DNA from: Pseudomonas viridiflava | Lineage (GTDB): Bacteria > Pseudomonadota > Gammaproteobacteria > Pseudomonadales > Pseudomonadaceae | Assembly (NCBI RefSeq): GCF_900589395.1 | Contig: NZ_UUIS01000069.1 | Location: forward strand, 1 to 64,000 | Length of the DNA stretch: 64,000 nucleotides | Reading direction: 5' to 3' | Shown: positions 34,745-43,063 of the stretch, piece after piece | Layout: each line of letters starts with the position of its first letter | Numbering within the stretch: the first letter of the stretch is position 1 | Notes under the pieces: model-generated | Database searches by the model: none | Told to the model about the DNA's origin: nothing | What the model saw: only the letters and a program-made list of their open reading frames with translations | Made by a program: the position numbers and the translations under genes

Positions 34745-35946
34745 CAGGGTTTGACCTGCTCCAGCAAGGTGATGGGCAACGCCTGGCGCCAGGTGTCGAA
34801 TTCACCCAGGGGTTTGGCGTGGGCCACCTGTAGCCGGGTCAGCTCGCCGCCATGCTGCTCGCGCCAGGCCATCAAGGTGGCCTCGCTTTGCAGGGTCACG
34901 GCGTTGGCCACCAGCCGGCCGCCGGGGCGCAAGCGCTCCCAGCACGCCTCCAGTACACCGGGGCGGGTCACGCCGCCACCGATAAAGATGGCGTCCGGGC
35001 TTTCCAGTCCGGTCAGGGCCTGGGGGGCGGTACCGCGTACCAGTTGCAGGCCCGGCACGCCCAGGGTGTCGCGGTTGAGTTCGATCAGTTGCTGGCGGCC
35101 GTCGTCGGCCTCGATGGCCAGGGCGCGGCAAGTCGGGTGGGCGCGCATCCATTCGATGCCGATCGAGCCGCAGCCGGCACCGACGTCCCACAGCAGTTCG
35201 CCCGGCACCGGTGCCAGGCGTGCCAGGGTCATGGCGCGTATGTCGCGCTTGGTCAATTGGCCGTCGTGTGCATAGGCGTGGTCCGGCAGGCCAGCCAGCG
35301 GGCTCAGGCGCACGGTGCCAGGTTCGGCGCGGCAGTCGATGGCCACCAGGTTCAGGGCGGCGATCTCGGGCGTGCCCCAGTCGCAGGCCTGGCCTTCGAG
35401 GCGTCGCTCGCTTGCCCCGCCCAGATGTTCCAGCACGGTCATGTGGCTGGGGCCGAAGCCGCGCTCGCGCAACAGCACCGCCAGCGCAGCCGGGCTGGTG
35501 CTGTCGTTGCTCAGCACCAGCAGGCGCACGCCGTGGTGCAGGTGGGCGCTGACGGCGGCCAGGGGACGGGCGACCACCGACAGCGTGACCACATCCTGCA
35601 AGGCCCAGCCCATGCGCGCCGCCGCCAGCGAATAGGACGACGGCGCCGACAGCACGTGCATTTCATCCAGCGCCACCACCCGCGACAGGCTGACACCAAC
35701 GCCGAACAGCATCGGGTCACCGCTGGCCAGCACGCACACCGGCGTGCCGCGGCGCTGTAATACGGCATTCAACGAAAACGGGCTGGGCCAGGAGTGCCGC
35801 TGCGCGGCAATGCACGGCGGCAGCAGGTCGAGCTGGCGCGTGCTGCCGAACACCTGCGACGCCTTGAGCAGGGCATGCCGGGCCTGGCGGCCCAGGCCCT
35901 TGTAGCCGTCTTCGCCAATTCCAACCACAGTGAGCCAGGGTGTCAT
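34744..35946 (-). CDS. cobL: Precorrin-6Y C5,15-methyltransferase (decarboxylating)
   Basis: A 400-residue fusion of CbiE and CbiT. The N-terminal tetrapyrrole methylase domain has VVGIGEDGYKGLG at residue 6 and LASGDPMLFGVG near 72. The C-terminal Rossmann methyltransferase domain has LTKRDIRAMTLARL near 200, LLWDVGAGCGSIGIEWMR near 220 for SAM binding, and AIFIGGGVTRPG. It methylates C5 and C15 and decarboxylates the C12 side chain. ATG 35946 with GAGG upstream. First gene of the leftward cob operon, divergent from cobG. Confidence 0.94.
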   Translation of the reverse strand: MTPWLTVVGIGEDGYKGLGRQARHALLKASQVFGSTRQLDLLPPCIAAQRHSWPSPFSLNAVLQRRGTPVCVLASGDPMLFGVGVSLSRVVALDEMHVLSAPSSYSLAAARMGWALQDVVTLSVVARPLAAVSAHLHHGVRLLVLSNDSTSPAALAVLLRERGFGPSHMTVLEHLGGASERRLEGQACDWGTPEIAALNLVAIDCRAEPGTVRLSPLAGLPDHAYAHDGQLTKRDIRAMTLARLAPVPGELLWDVGAGCGSIGIEWMRAHPTCRALAIEADDGRQQLIELNRDTLGVPGLQLVRGTAPQALTGLESPDAIFIGGGVTRPGVLEACWERLRPGGRLVANAVTLQSEATLMAWREQHGGELTRLQVAHAKPLGEFDTWRQALPITLLEQVKP

Positions 35947-36067
35947 AACGACCTCGATGCGAACTTCCGACAGAGCGTTTTTCATGCCTGCCGCCAAAGC
36001 AGGCATAATACCGCGCCTGTCAGGCACATTCCCCCGTCTTATCCCGCAAGTTCGCATCGGTGACCCC

Positions 36068-37411
36068 TTGAACGAGCCGCAGTCCGTTCGCCCTGCAATC
36101 GCCACACCGCGCCCCTCGGCCTGTCCGGGGTTGCTGCGCATCGTCGCGGCGCGCGACGGTGGCATCTGCCGCATCAAGCTGGCCGGTGGCGTGCTGGGCC
36201 AAGCGCAGGCGATGGCGGTGGCCATGGCGGCCGAGCGCCATGCCCAGGGCGTGATCGAATTGACCAACCGGGCCAACCTGCAGATTCGCGGCATCGGCGG
36301 CGATCACCAGGCGCTGGTGGCCGCGTTGATGGCCGCTGGCTGCGGGCCGGCCAACCCGGCCAGCGACGATGTGCGCAACCTGATGCTCAGCCCCACGGCC
36401 GGGCTCGATCCGCTGATGCTGTGCGACACCCGGCCGTTGGCGGCGCAGGTGCTGGCATCGCTGGAAAACCGTCCGCGCCTGCATGAGTTGTCAGCCAAGT
36501 TCGCCGTGTCGCTGGACGGCGGCGAAGGCCTGGCGATGCTCGAACATCATCACGACTTGTGGTTGTCGGCCTTGCTGCTCGACGGCCAGCCGTGGCTGGG
36601 CTTCGGCCTGGCCGGTTGCCCGGCATACGACCGGCCACTGGCGGCGGTGCCGCTGGCGCAGGGGCATGACTTGGTGATGGCCGTGCTGGCGCTGTTTCTG
36701 GACCTGGCGCGGCCCGATCAGGCGCGTATGCGCCAGGTGTTGCAGGACGTGCCGGCCGAGGCCTTCTTGCAGCACCTGGCGCCGCGTCTCGACACGCCGC
36801 TGCGCCGCGATGCGGCGGTGCGCGACTGGCAGCGACCGGCGACAGCAGACGGCCGGCACCTGGGCATCTATCCACAGGCGCACGACGGGCAAGTGGCCGT
36901 GGGTGCCGCCCCGCCATTGGGACGGCTGGACAGCGCGCTGCTGCGCCAGATGGCCTGTCTGGCCCAGGCGTATGGCGACGGCTGCCTGCACCTGACCCCT
37001 TGGCAAAGCCTGTTGCTGCCCAATGTGCCGGCCACCCGCGCACCGGCCTTGCTGGCGGCCTTGCAGGCGGCCGGGCTGCTGGTCGATGTCGCACAACCCT
37101 TGGCCCGGCTGGTGGCCTGCACCGGCTCGGCCGGTTGCGCCAAGGGCCTGGCCGACACCAAGGCCGACGCCCTGGCCCTGGCCGGACATCTGCCGGCGGA
37201 TACGGGCGTGCACCTGAGCGGTTGCCCGCGCTCATGTGCCAGCGCTCATGTGGCGCCACTGACCCTGCTGGCGGTGGCACCCGGCCTTTATGATCTTTAC
37301 CAGCGTGACGCGCAGCACCCGGGCTTCGGTGTGCTGCGCGCCCGCCACCTTACAATTGACGCAGCCGGTGCATTTTTGAACGCCGGCTCAGGAGCTGCAC
37401 TGCATGATTGA
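36068..37411 (+). CDS. cobG: Precorrin-3B synthase
   Basis: A 447-residue ferredoxin-nitrite/sulfite reductase-like monooxygenase that uses O2 to make precorrin-3B, the defining step of the aerobic route. It shows ELTNRANLQIRGIG near residue 60 and the 4Fe-4S cysteines in CTGSAGCAKG and SGCPRSCASAHVA near residues 345-400. The start is uncertain: TTG at 36068 (LNEPQSVRPA) with GGTGA upstream gives the normal family length, while ATGs at 35930-35984 fall in the divergent promoter. It overlaps cobH by 8 bp. Confidence 0.9.
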   Translation: MNEPQSVRPAIATPRPSACPGLLRIVAARDGGICRIKLAGGVLGQAQAMAVAMAAERHAQGVIELTNRANLQIRGIGGDHQALVAALMAAGCGPANPASDDVRNLMLSPTAGLDPLMLCDTRPLAAQVLASLENRPRLHELSAKFAVSLDGGEGLAMLEHHHDLWLSALLLDGQPWLGFGLAGCPAYDRPLAAVPLAQGHDLVMAVLALFLDLARPDQARMRQVLQDVPAEAFLQHLAPRLDTPLRRDAAVRDWQRPATADGRHLGIYPQAHDGQVAVGAAPPLGRLDSALLRQMACLAQAYGDGCLHLTPWQSLLLPNVPATRAPALLAALQAAGLLVDVAQPLARLVACTGSAGCAKGLADTKADALALAGHLPADTGVHLSGCPRSCASAHVAPLTLLAVAPGLYDLYQRDAQHPGFGVLRARHLTIDAAGAFLNAGSGAALHD

Positions 37412-38030
37412 TTACATCCGCGATGGTCAGGAAATTTATCGCAATTCCTTCGCGATCATCCGCGCCGAAGCGCGGCTGGAGACCATTCCCGCCGACCTGG
37501 AAAAACTCGCCGTGCGAGTGATTCATGCCTGCGGCATGGTCGATGTGATCGAGCACCTGCGTTTCTCCGAAGGCGCAGGCGCCGCCGGACGCCAGGCGCT
37601 GGCTGCCGGTGCGCCGATCCTGTGCGATGCCCGCATGGTCTCCGAGGGCATTACCCGCTCGCGGCTGCCGGCCAATAATCCGATCATCTGCACTTTGCAT
37701 GACGACGGCGTGCCGGAACTGGCCAAGACCCTGGGCAACACCCGTTCGGCGGTGGCCCTGGAACGCTGGCGCGAGCACCTCGAAGGCAGCGTGGTGGTGA
37801 TCGGCAACGCGCCGACCGCCTTGTTCTACCTGCTGGAGATGCTCGATGCCGGCGCGCCCAAGCCTGCGCTGATCATCGGCTTCCCGGTCGGTTTTGTCGG
37901 TGCGGCCGAGTCCAAGGCAATGCTGGCGGCTGACAGCCGTGGCGTGCCGTTCGTGATCGTCGAAGGCCGGCGCGGTGGCAGCGCCATGGCGGTGGCGGCG
38001 GTCAACGCCCTGGCCACGGAGGTCGAGTGA
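37404..38030 (+). CDS. cobH: Precorrin-8X methylmutase
   Basis: A 208-residue enzyme that moves the C11 methyl to C12, giving hydrogenobyrinate. Hallmarks: MIDYIRDGQEIYRNSFAIIR at the N-terminus, RVIHACGMVDV near residue 36 with the catalytic His, MVSEGITRSRLPANNPIICT near 80, and GFPVGFVGAAESKAML near 155. It starts inside the end of cobG and its stop overlaps the cobI start (TGATG). Confidence 0.96.
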   Translation: MIDYIRDGQEIYRNSFAIIRAEARLETIPADLEKLAVRVIHACGMVDVIEHLRFSEGAGAAGRQALAAGAPILCDARMVSEGITRSRLPANNPIICTLHDDGVPELAKTLGNTRSAVALERWREHLEGSVVVIGNAPTALFYLLEMLDAGAPKPALIIGFPVGFVGAAESKAMLAADSRGVPFVIVEGRRGGSAMAVAAVNALATEVE

Positions 38031-38761
38031 TGCAGGTGCGCGGCAAACTGATCGGCCTGGGCGTGGGCCCCGGCGACCCGGAGCTGATTACCGTCAAGGC
38101 CCTGCGCCTGCTGCGCGAATCGCCGGTGGTGGCGTATTTCGTGGCCAAGGGCAAGAAGGGCAATGCCTTCGGCATCATCGAAGGGCATCTGCAAGAAGCC
38201 CAGACCCTGCTGCCGCTGGTGTACCCGGTGACCACCGAAGCCTTGCCGGCGCCGCTGTCGTATGAGCAAGTGATCAGCGATTTCTACGACCAGGCCAGCC
38301 TGGACGTGGCCGCGCACCTGGACGCGGGGCGTGATGTGGCGGTGATCTGCGAAGGGGATCCGTTCTTTTACGGCTCCTACATGTACCTGCATGATCGCCT
38401 GGCCGAGCAGTACCTGGCCCAGGTGATCCCTGGCGTGTGCTCGATGCTCGGCGGCGCCTCGGTGCTGGGTGTGCCGCTGGTGTACCGCAACCAGAGCCTG
38501 TCGGTGCTGTCGGGCGTGCTGTCGCACGATGAACTCAAGCACAAGCTGGTTGACGCCGATGCCGCCGTGATCATGAAACTGGGCCGCAATTTCCCCAAGG
38601 TGCGCCAGGTGCTGGCCGAGCTGGGGCTGGCGAGCCGAGCCCTGTATGTCGAGCGGGCCACCATGAGCAACCAGAAGATCGTGCCACTCGATGAGGTCGA
38701 CCCGATGTCGTCGCCGTACTTCTCATTGATCATTGTTCCCGGTGAAAGGTGGCAAGGCTGA
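38030..38761 (+). CDS. cobI: Precorrin-2 C20-methyltransferase
   Basis: A 243-residue SAM-dependent tetrapyrrole methylase. GVGPGDPELITVKALRLL near residue 12 is the family signature, followed by CEGDPFFYGSYMYLHDRL near 105 and PGVCSMLGGAS near 130. It methylates C20 of precorrin-2 to give precorrin-3A, the substrate of CobG. ATG 38030, with GGAGG 7 nt upstream, shares one base with the cobH stop; the last base of its own stop is the first base of cobJ. Confidence 0.95.
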   Translation: MQVRGKLIGLGVGPGDPELITVKALRLLRESPVVAYFVAKGKKGNAFGIIEGHLQEAQTLLPLVYPVTTEALPAPLSYEQVISDFYDQASLDVAAHLDAGRDVAVICEGDPFFYGSYMYLHDRLAEQYLAQVIPGVCSMLGGASVLGVPLVYRNQSLSVLSGVLSHDELKHKLVDADAAVIMKLGRNFPKVRQVLAELGLASRALYVERATMSNQKIVPLDEVDPMSSPYFSLIIVPGERWQG

Positions 38762-40434
38762 TGGCACATGATCTTCCGGCGTTGGTCATTCTCGGCCAGG
38801 GCAGCCTGGCCACGGCGCGACGCATCCAGCAGCTGTACCCGGGCGCGCTCATTCATGGTTTGAACGAGCGTGTGCAACACGCCGACGTCACCTACCACGA
38901 CTTCGGCGCGACCCTGCGGCAGCTGTATCAGGCCAATACGCCGATCATCGCCTTGTGCGCGGCCGGCATCGTAGTCCGCACGCTGGCCCCGTTGCTGCTG
39001 GAAAAGGGCGCCGAGCCGCCGGTGCTGGCCGTGGCCGAGGACGGCAGCGCCGTGGTGCCGCTGCTGGGCGGGCTGGGCGGCGTCAACGTCATGGCCCGCA
39101 CGATTGCCGCGCACCTGCAGGTGGCCCCGGCGATTACCACCAGCGGCGAGCTGCGTTTCGGCACCTGCCTGCTCAACCCGCCCGAGGGCTACGTGCTGGG
39201 CGACCTGGAGCAGGGCAAGCGCTTTGTCTCGGACCTGCTGGCCGGTGAGTCGGTACGCATCGAAGGCCAGGCCCCCTGGCTGGGCGCCGCGCGTTTGCCC
39301 GAAGACCCGCAGGCCGTCCGCTCGATCCGGGTCAGCCATGCCGAGCGCGCGCCTGTCGCCGATGAGTTGTTGATCTACCCGCGCAATGTGCTGGTGGACG
39401 TCGCCCAGGTGACCGATGACCTGGCTGTTCGTGTGCGCACGGCCCTGCATCAGGACGGTATTGCCGTGCAGTCACTGGCCTGTCTGCTCGCCGACCAGAC
39501 CACGATGGCCGATGCACGGTTGCACCAGGCCGCTGCCGACCTGCAGGTGCCGGTACGGTTTGGCCAGGCCGACGGGCCTTTGCAGATGTCCCGGCATGCC
39601 GGGCTGGCCATTGGCGTGGCTGCCGCACCGCTGGATGTCGAGCGCATCGGCCAGCGCCGGGGCCGGCTGGCGGTCATCGGTCTGGGGCCGGGCGCGGCCG
39701 AGCTGATGGTGCCGGCGGTCAAGGCCGAGCTGTCACGCGCCACGGATGTGCTGGGTTATGAAACCTATGTGCGCATGGCCGGACCCTTCCGTGAGGATCA
39801 GGTACTGCACTGCACCGATAACCGCGAAGAAATGCAGCGCGCCCGGCACGCGTTCGAGCTGGCCGCGCAGGGCCGTTCGGTGGTGGTGGTGTCATCCGGC
39901 GATCCGGGCGTGTTTGCCATGGCCGCGGCCGTGCTCGAAGCCCTGCATGAGGTGGCCGATGATGCCGCCCATGCCCACTGGCATGCTGTGGAGCTGGAAA
40001 TGCTGCCCGGTGTCTCGGCCAGCCTGGCCACCGCCGCCCAGGCCGGCGCGCCGCTGGGGCATGACTTTTGTGTGATGTCGCTGTCGGACAACCTCAAGCC
40101 CTGGGACATCATCGAACGCCGCCTGGACCTCGCTGCCCAGGCCGACCTGGCGCTGGCCTTCTACAACCCCATCTCCCGCTCGCGCCCCTGGCAACTGGGC
40201 CGGGCGCTGGAGATCGTGCGTCAGCACCGCGCCCCCGATACGCCCGTGACCCTGGGCCGTGACATCGGCCGTCCCGGCCAGACCCTGCGCATCATCACCC
40301 TGGGCGAACTGACCCCCGAACAGGTCGACATGCGCACCATGGTGCTGATCGGTTCTTCCACCACCTGCACCTTTGCACGAGCCGGTGGCGGGCAGTGGGT
40401 GTATACGCCGCGTTGGTATGGCAGCAAGCCATAA
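38761..40434 (+). CDS. cobJ: CbiG-CobJ fusion: cobalamin lactone hydrolase-type domain plus precorrin-3B C17-methyltransferase
   Basis: A 557-residue fusion. Residues 1-~290 are CbiG-like: the N-terminal part has IIALCAAGIVVRTLAPLL and VVPLLGGLGGVNVMARTIA, and the CobE-like part has AGLAIGVAAAPLD. From residue 301 the CobJ tetrapyrrole methylase begins (RLAVIGLGPGAAELMVPAV), with SSGDPGVFAMAAAVLEAL and AFYNPISRSRPWQL. CobJ methylates C17 and contracts the ring. The fused domain is found in several Pseudomonas, whose exact role in the aerobic route is unclear. It is followed by a strong terminator. Confidence 0.92.
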   Translation: MAHDLPALVILGQGSLATARRIQQLYPGALIHGLNERVQHADVTYHDFGATLRQLYQANTPIIALCAAGIVVRTLAPLLLEKGAEPPVLAVAEDGSAVVPLLGGLGGVNVMARTIAAHLQVAPAITTSGELRFGTCLLNPPEGYVLGDLEQGKRFVSDLLAGESVRIEGQAPWLGAARLPEDPQAVRSIRVSHAERAPVADELLIYPRNVLVDVAQVTDDLAVRVRTALHQDGIAVQSLACLLADQTTMADARLHQAAADLQVPVRFGQADGPLQMSRHAGLAIGVAAAPLDVERIGQRRGRLAVIGLGPGAAELMVPAVKAELSRATDVLGYETYVRMAGPFREDQVLHCTDNREEMQRARHAFELAAQGRSVVVVSSGDPGVFAMAAAVLEALHEVADDAAHAHWHAVELEMLPGVSASLATAAQAGAPLGHDFCVMSLSDNLKPWDIIERRLDLAAQADLALAFYNPISRSRPWQLGRALEIVRQHRAPDTPVTLGRDIGRPGQTLRIITLGELTPEQVDMRTMVLIGSSTTCTFARAGGGQWVYTPRWYGSKP

Positions 40435-40440
40435 ACCGGT

Positions 40441-40486
40441 AAAGGTCGGCAGCCTGTCTGTCGCTGCCGACCTTTATATCTTTTTA
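40441..40486 (+). terminator. Intrinsic terminator of the cobGHIJ operon
   Basis: AAAGGTCGGCAGC (40441-40453) pairs perfectly with GCTGCCGACCTTT (40463-40475) over 13 bp with a 9-nt loop, followed by atatcTTTTTA. It starts 6 bp after the cobJ stop. Confidence 0.95.
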
Positions 40487-40818
40487 AGTTATAGGAAAGA
40501 GCAAATTTTAAGGTCGGAAAATAGTGCGGCAGTAGTGGTGTTTTTCGTTGTTCGAATCTTCTACTTCAGGGCTGCCGGATTTTGCACGGTGCCCTGTGTT
40601 GGAAGTAGTAACTTTTTGCAAACTTAACCTCTTGATAATGTTTGTGATAGGCACAGTTGACTAGGATTCCTACACATCTTGTCGCTTTTTTTATGTCGGA
40701 TCCTACATGTTTTGTATGTGCTGATTTGTAATCGGTCTGTAGCAGCGCAATGGTCCGCTTGCTAATCTTTTGTTCGTCCCGTCAGGGAAAATAAAAACTA
40801 ATACAAGGACTGTTGAAA
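40487..40818 (+). promoter_or_regulatory. A/T-rich leader and promoter region of the three-gene cassette
   Basis: This 332 bp gene-free stretch is much richer in A and T than anything around it. It contains a direct repeat TCCTACA at 40668-40674 and 40701-40707 (33 bp apart, about three helix turns) and an ACAT-N7-ATGT near-palindrome right after the second copy. TTGACT at about 40658 could be a -35 element, but no clear -10 is paired with it. The features suggest activator binding and a long 5' leader; none is assigned to a known regulator. Confidence 0.5.
40803..40813 (+). promoter_or_regulatory. Possible RsmA/RsmE binding site over the ribosome-binding site
   Basis: ACAAGGACTGT overlaps the Shine-Dalgarno AAGGA (9 nt before the ATG at 40819). 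It differs from the RsmA/E consensus ACANGGANGU only by one extra U. Binding there would block ribosome access, placing the cassette under Gac/Rsm control, the pathway that RetS (gene at 43732) modulates. Confidence 0.45.
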
Positions 40819-41607
40819 ATGAATTCGTTTAAAGAAATGGATGTCGAGTCGCGTCGCCAGTACATCGCCAGCTGCGAACTGGACAGTTGCCTGCCTGCTT
40901 CGCTGATGTCGGCGCAGCACGCGCCGGGCATGACCGAAGAACTGGCCAAGGGGGTCGTGGTCGACAGCAACTTGCTGGCTTTTACCCCGGGAACCTCTGC
41001 TGAAGTAATCGCCGACGTCAACGATTGCATGCTGTTTGCCACGCTGGTGGCCAACAAGGCGTTCAACCCTGAGCGTCAGAACACAGAGTGGTTCGCCAAG
41101 TACAACGAAGTCCTGAGCTATCTGGGCTGGGCACCCTCCGAGTTGAAGTATCACCAGGCCGGTAACGACTCACAAACCCTGTCCATGGACCGTATTGTCC
41201 TGGACATGTTGAAGACCGCACTGGTCGCCGCCGCCCTGCCGGGGCCGACCTCGGCCATCATGATCACCACGGCGACCCGCATGATCGAGACGCTACGCAC
41301 CAACGATCAACCACTGCGGCTGTTCGACCGCCAGAGCAAGAGCCAGCAGGGTGCCCACTTCCGTGTCGGTACGTGCGACGAGTCCGATGAGGGCGTGGTC
41401 AACATGGTGGTCAGTTCGGTCAACTTCCGCTCCGGCAACACAACCGTCAGCGTGCTGTTCACCCGCTGGGGCAGCGGCCAGGCGGATGTCTACGGTGCCA
41501 GTTATAACCTGCGTTTCAATCGTCGCCATTATGAGGGCGTGCAGGCCGATGTCCGTAGCAAACTGACGGCCGATGCTCGCCGGAACATTGAAGCGTTCGA
41601 CATCTGA
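40819..41607 (+). CDS. Unrecognised protein, first of a three-paralogue cassette
   Basis: A 262-residue soluble-looking protein with no signal peptide or membrane segment. Residues 52-80 read LLAFTPGTSAEVIADVNDCM followed by LFATLVANK, and residues 91-104 WFAKYNEVLSYLGW. The same pattern (hydrophobic-F-x-P-G, D-x-x-D, L-y-A-x-L-x-A, W, LGW) recurs in the next two genes, so the three are paralogues. The C-terminal half (SDEGVVNMVVSSVNFRSGNT; ASYNLRFNRRHYEGVQ) is predicted beta-rich. ATG 40819 is chosen over an in-frame TTG two codons earlier. I do not recognise the family. Confidence 0.8.
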   Translation: MNSFKEMDVESRRQYIASCELDSCLPASLMSAQHAPGMTEELAKGVVVDSNLLAFTPGTSAEVIADVNDCMLFATLVANKAFNPERQNTEWFAKYNEVLSYLGWAPSELKYHQAGNDSQTLSMDRIVLDMLKTALVAAALPGPTSAIMITTATRMIETLRTNDQPLRLFDRQSKSQQGAHFRVGTCDESDEGVVNMVVSSVNFRSGNTTVSVLFTRWGSGQADVYGASYNLRFNRRHYEGVQADVRSKLTADARRNIEAFDI

Positions 41608-41632
41608 TCGATTGACTTGCAGGGAAGCGTTT

Positions 41633-42298
41633 ATGAGCCAGCCGCTGAGTAACATGGTCGTCAATGCCGGGTGCTTACTGTTTTTTCACAATAACCGGAT
41701 GCCTCATCAGGATGTTGTGGACACAACACTTTACGCCCAGCTTGCAGCCTCGAAGAAACATTCCAGGTTCACTGATCAGTTGCATTGGAAAGAAACCTGG
41801 CTGGCGGCTGCCCTTTATCTGGGCTGGACTTCCCAGGCCAGTCTGCATATCGAGCAGCCGGCTCCCTGCGCAGCGCCGGCAACCTTCTGGAGCCTGGCCC
41901 ATGCACTGCGTCCCGCTTTTGTCAGCAAGGCGCTGCTGGAACGCAGTGAGGCCAATGTTTCCAGGTTGTTATTCAATCATGCGGCCTACACGGTGTTCAC
42001 CGACCAGGCCATCGGGCCAGGCGCGACCTCCGTGGCCATGCAGGTTGGCGTGGTCGATGACGATTACGACCTGACCCTGCTGCAACTGCATTTCGACTGC
42101 AGCAGCCCTTTGACACGCGACAGGTTGTTCGGGCCGTGGGAATGCGGTCTGATCCGGGGCAACGTCGAGTTCAGCTTCCATCGGTTGCAGTTGTCCGACG
42201 CCCTCTACGCCCCACGCCGTGCGGCCACCGTGGCCGCACTCAAGGCGCGCCGGTCGGGGCTGGTCTATGAACTGCTTTGCTCGGGGACGACCTCATGA
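41633..42298 (+). CDS. Unrecognised protein, second of a three-paralogue cassette
   Basis: A 221-residue protein paralogous to its neighbours. Residues 15-40 read LLFFHNNRMPHQDVVDTTLY then AQLAAS, and residues 52-65 WKETWLAAALYLGW align with the first protein. A beta-rich C-terminal half follows (YDLTLLQLHFDCSSP; NVEFSFHRLQL), ending in an Arg-rich helix (APRRAATVAALKARR). No signal peptide. It starts 25 bp after the first gene with AGGGAAG 7 nt before the ATG, and overlaps the third gene as ATGA. Function unknown. Confidence 0.8.
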   Translation: MSQPLSNMVVNAGCLLFFHNNRMPHQDVVDTTLYAQLAASKKHSRFTDQLHWKETWLAAALYLGWTSQASLHIEQPAPCAAPATFWSLAHALRPAFVSKALLERSEANVSRLLFNHAAYTVFTDQAIGPGATSVAMQVGVVDDDYDLTLLQLHFDCSSPLTRDRLFGPWECGLIRGNVEFSFHRLQLSDALYAPRRAATVAALKARRSGLVYELLCSGTTS

Positions 42299-42924
42299 AG
42301 ACCGATTTCGTGGGGCGGGTCAGCGATGCCGACACCCTGGTAGCGTTCTTTCCCGGTGTGCCTGCCGCGCAACGGGACGATATTCAGGATGCACTGCTGT
42401 ACGCGCACCTGTTCGCCAGCCACCAGCATGATGTGCAGCAACAATGGCACGGCTGGATGCACTACTACCGCGACCGTCTGGGAAAGAGCGGGTTCAAGCA
42501 GCAAAGCCTGGTGGTCAAGGATTCGGTTCTGCTCGGCAGCCGCGACGACATCGAGACGGCCAGCTTCCGGATTCTCGGCACTGCCGCCAGCGACCGGATA
42601 CGTGAACTGGTGCGCAGTGCCGTGGCCCATCTCGGAATCAGGCAGATGGCCCTGGCCTACTTCGACAGTGGTCTGTGGTCGGCGCAGGCTGGCAGTTTTC
42701 AGGTGGTGCCTTGTGAAATGGCCGACACCGGCCAGGTCGCGATCCTGCTCTGTGCACTGCGAGTGTCCACCGATCAGGACTCACCGCAAGCCAGGCGCCT
42801 GATCATGCATTTCAAGGGTGGCAGCTATTTTTTCGTGCCTGAGGCCTATGACCTTCAGCGTCAGGCCATACGTGACTACCTGGCTGGCAAGGCCAATGCC
42901 GTTATCCGGCAGATCCAGTTGTAG
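42295..42924 (+). CDS. Unrecognised protein, third of a three-paralogue cassette
   Basis: A 209-residue protein. Residues 15-43 read LVAFFPGVPAAQRDDIQDAL then LYAHLFASH, closely matching the first two proteins. The W-Y-L block is WHGWMHYYRDRLGKSG, where the final Trp is replaced. The beta-rich second half includes ALAYFDSGLWSAQAGSF, VAILLCALRVSTD and KGGSYFFVPEAYDLQRQ. Its start overlaps the second gene by 4 bp, so the products are probably made in fixed ratio. No signal peptide or known motif. A terminator follows at once. Confidence 0.8.
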   Translation: MKTDFVGRVSDADTLVAFFPGVPAAQRDDIQDALLYAHLFASHQHDVQQQWHGWMHYYRDRLGKSGFKQQSLVVKDSVLLGSRDDIETASFRILGTAASDRIRELVRSAVAHLGIRQMALAYFDSGLWSAQAGSFQVVPCEMADTGQVAILLCALRVSTDQDSPQARRLIMHFKGGSYFFVPEAYDLQRQAIRDYLAGKANAVIRQIQL

Positions 42925-42925
42925 G

Positions 42926-42960
42926 AGCCGCTGAAACGGGTGTTGTAGCGGCTGTTTTCT
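42926..42960 (+). terminator. Probable terminator of the three-gene cassette
   Basis: AGCCGCT (42926-42932) pairs with AGCGGCT (42947-42953), followed by GTTTTCT. The stem is short with a 14-nt loop. Just beyond, CGTCATCGC (42964-42972) and GCGATGACG (42978-42986) form a second perfect 9 bp hairpin. Confidence 0.55.
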
Positions 42961-43063
42961 GCACGTCATCGCTATCGGCGATGACGATTGATGTCAGTCC
43001 CCAGGGCCAGATGTACGTGCATGGACGCATGAGTACGACCTGTCGGCTTCATGACTGCGCACA

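Noticed and set aside
35947..36067. Cobalamin riboswitch between cobL and cobG
   Set aside because: Only about 120 bp is available and I see no B12-box sequence; a small GCC hairpin alone is not enough.
42964..42986. Second terminator after the three-gene cassette
   Set aside because: The 9 bp hairpin is perfect but no T-run follows on either strand, so I note it only as a hairpin.
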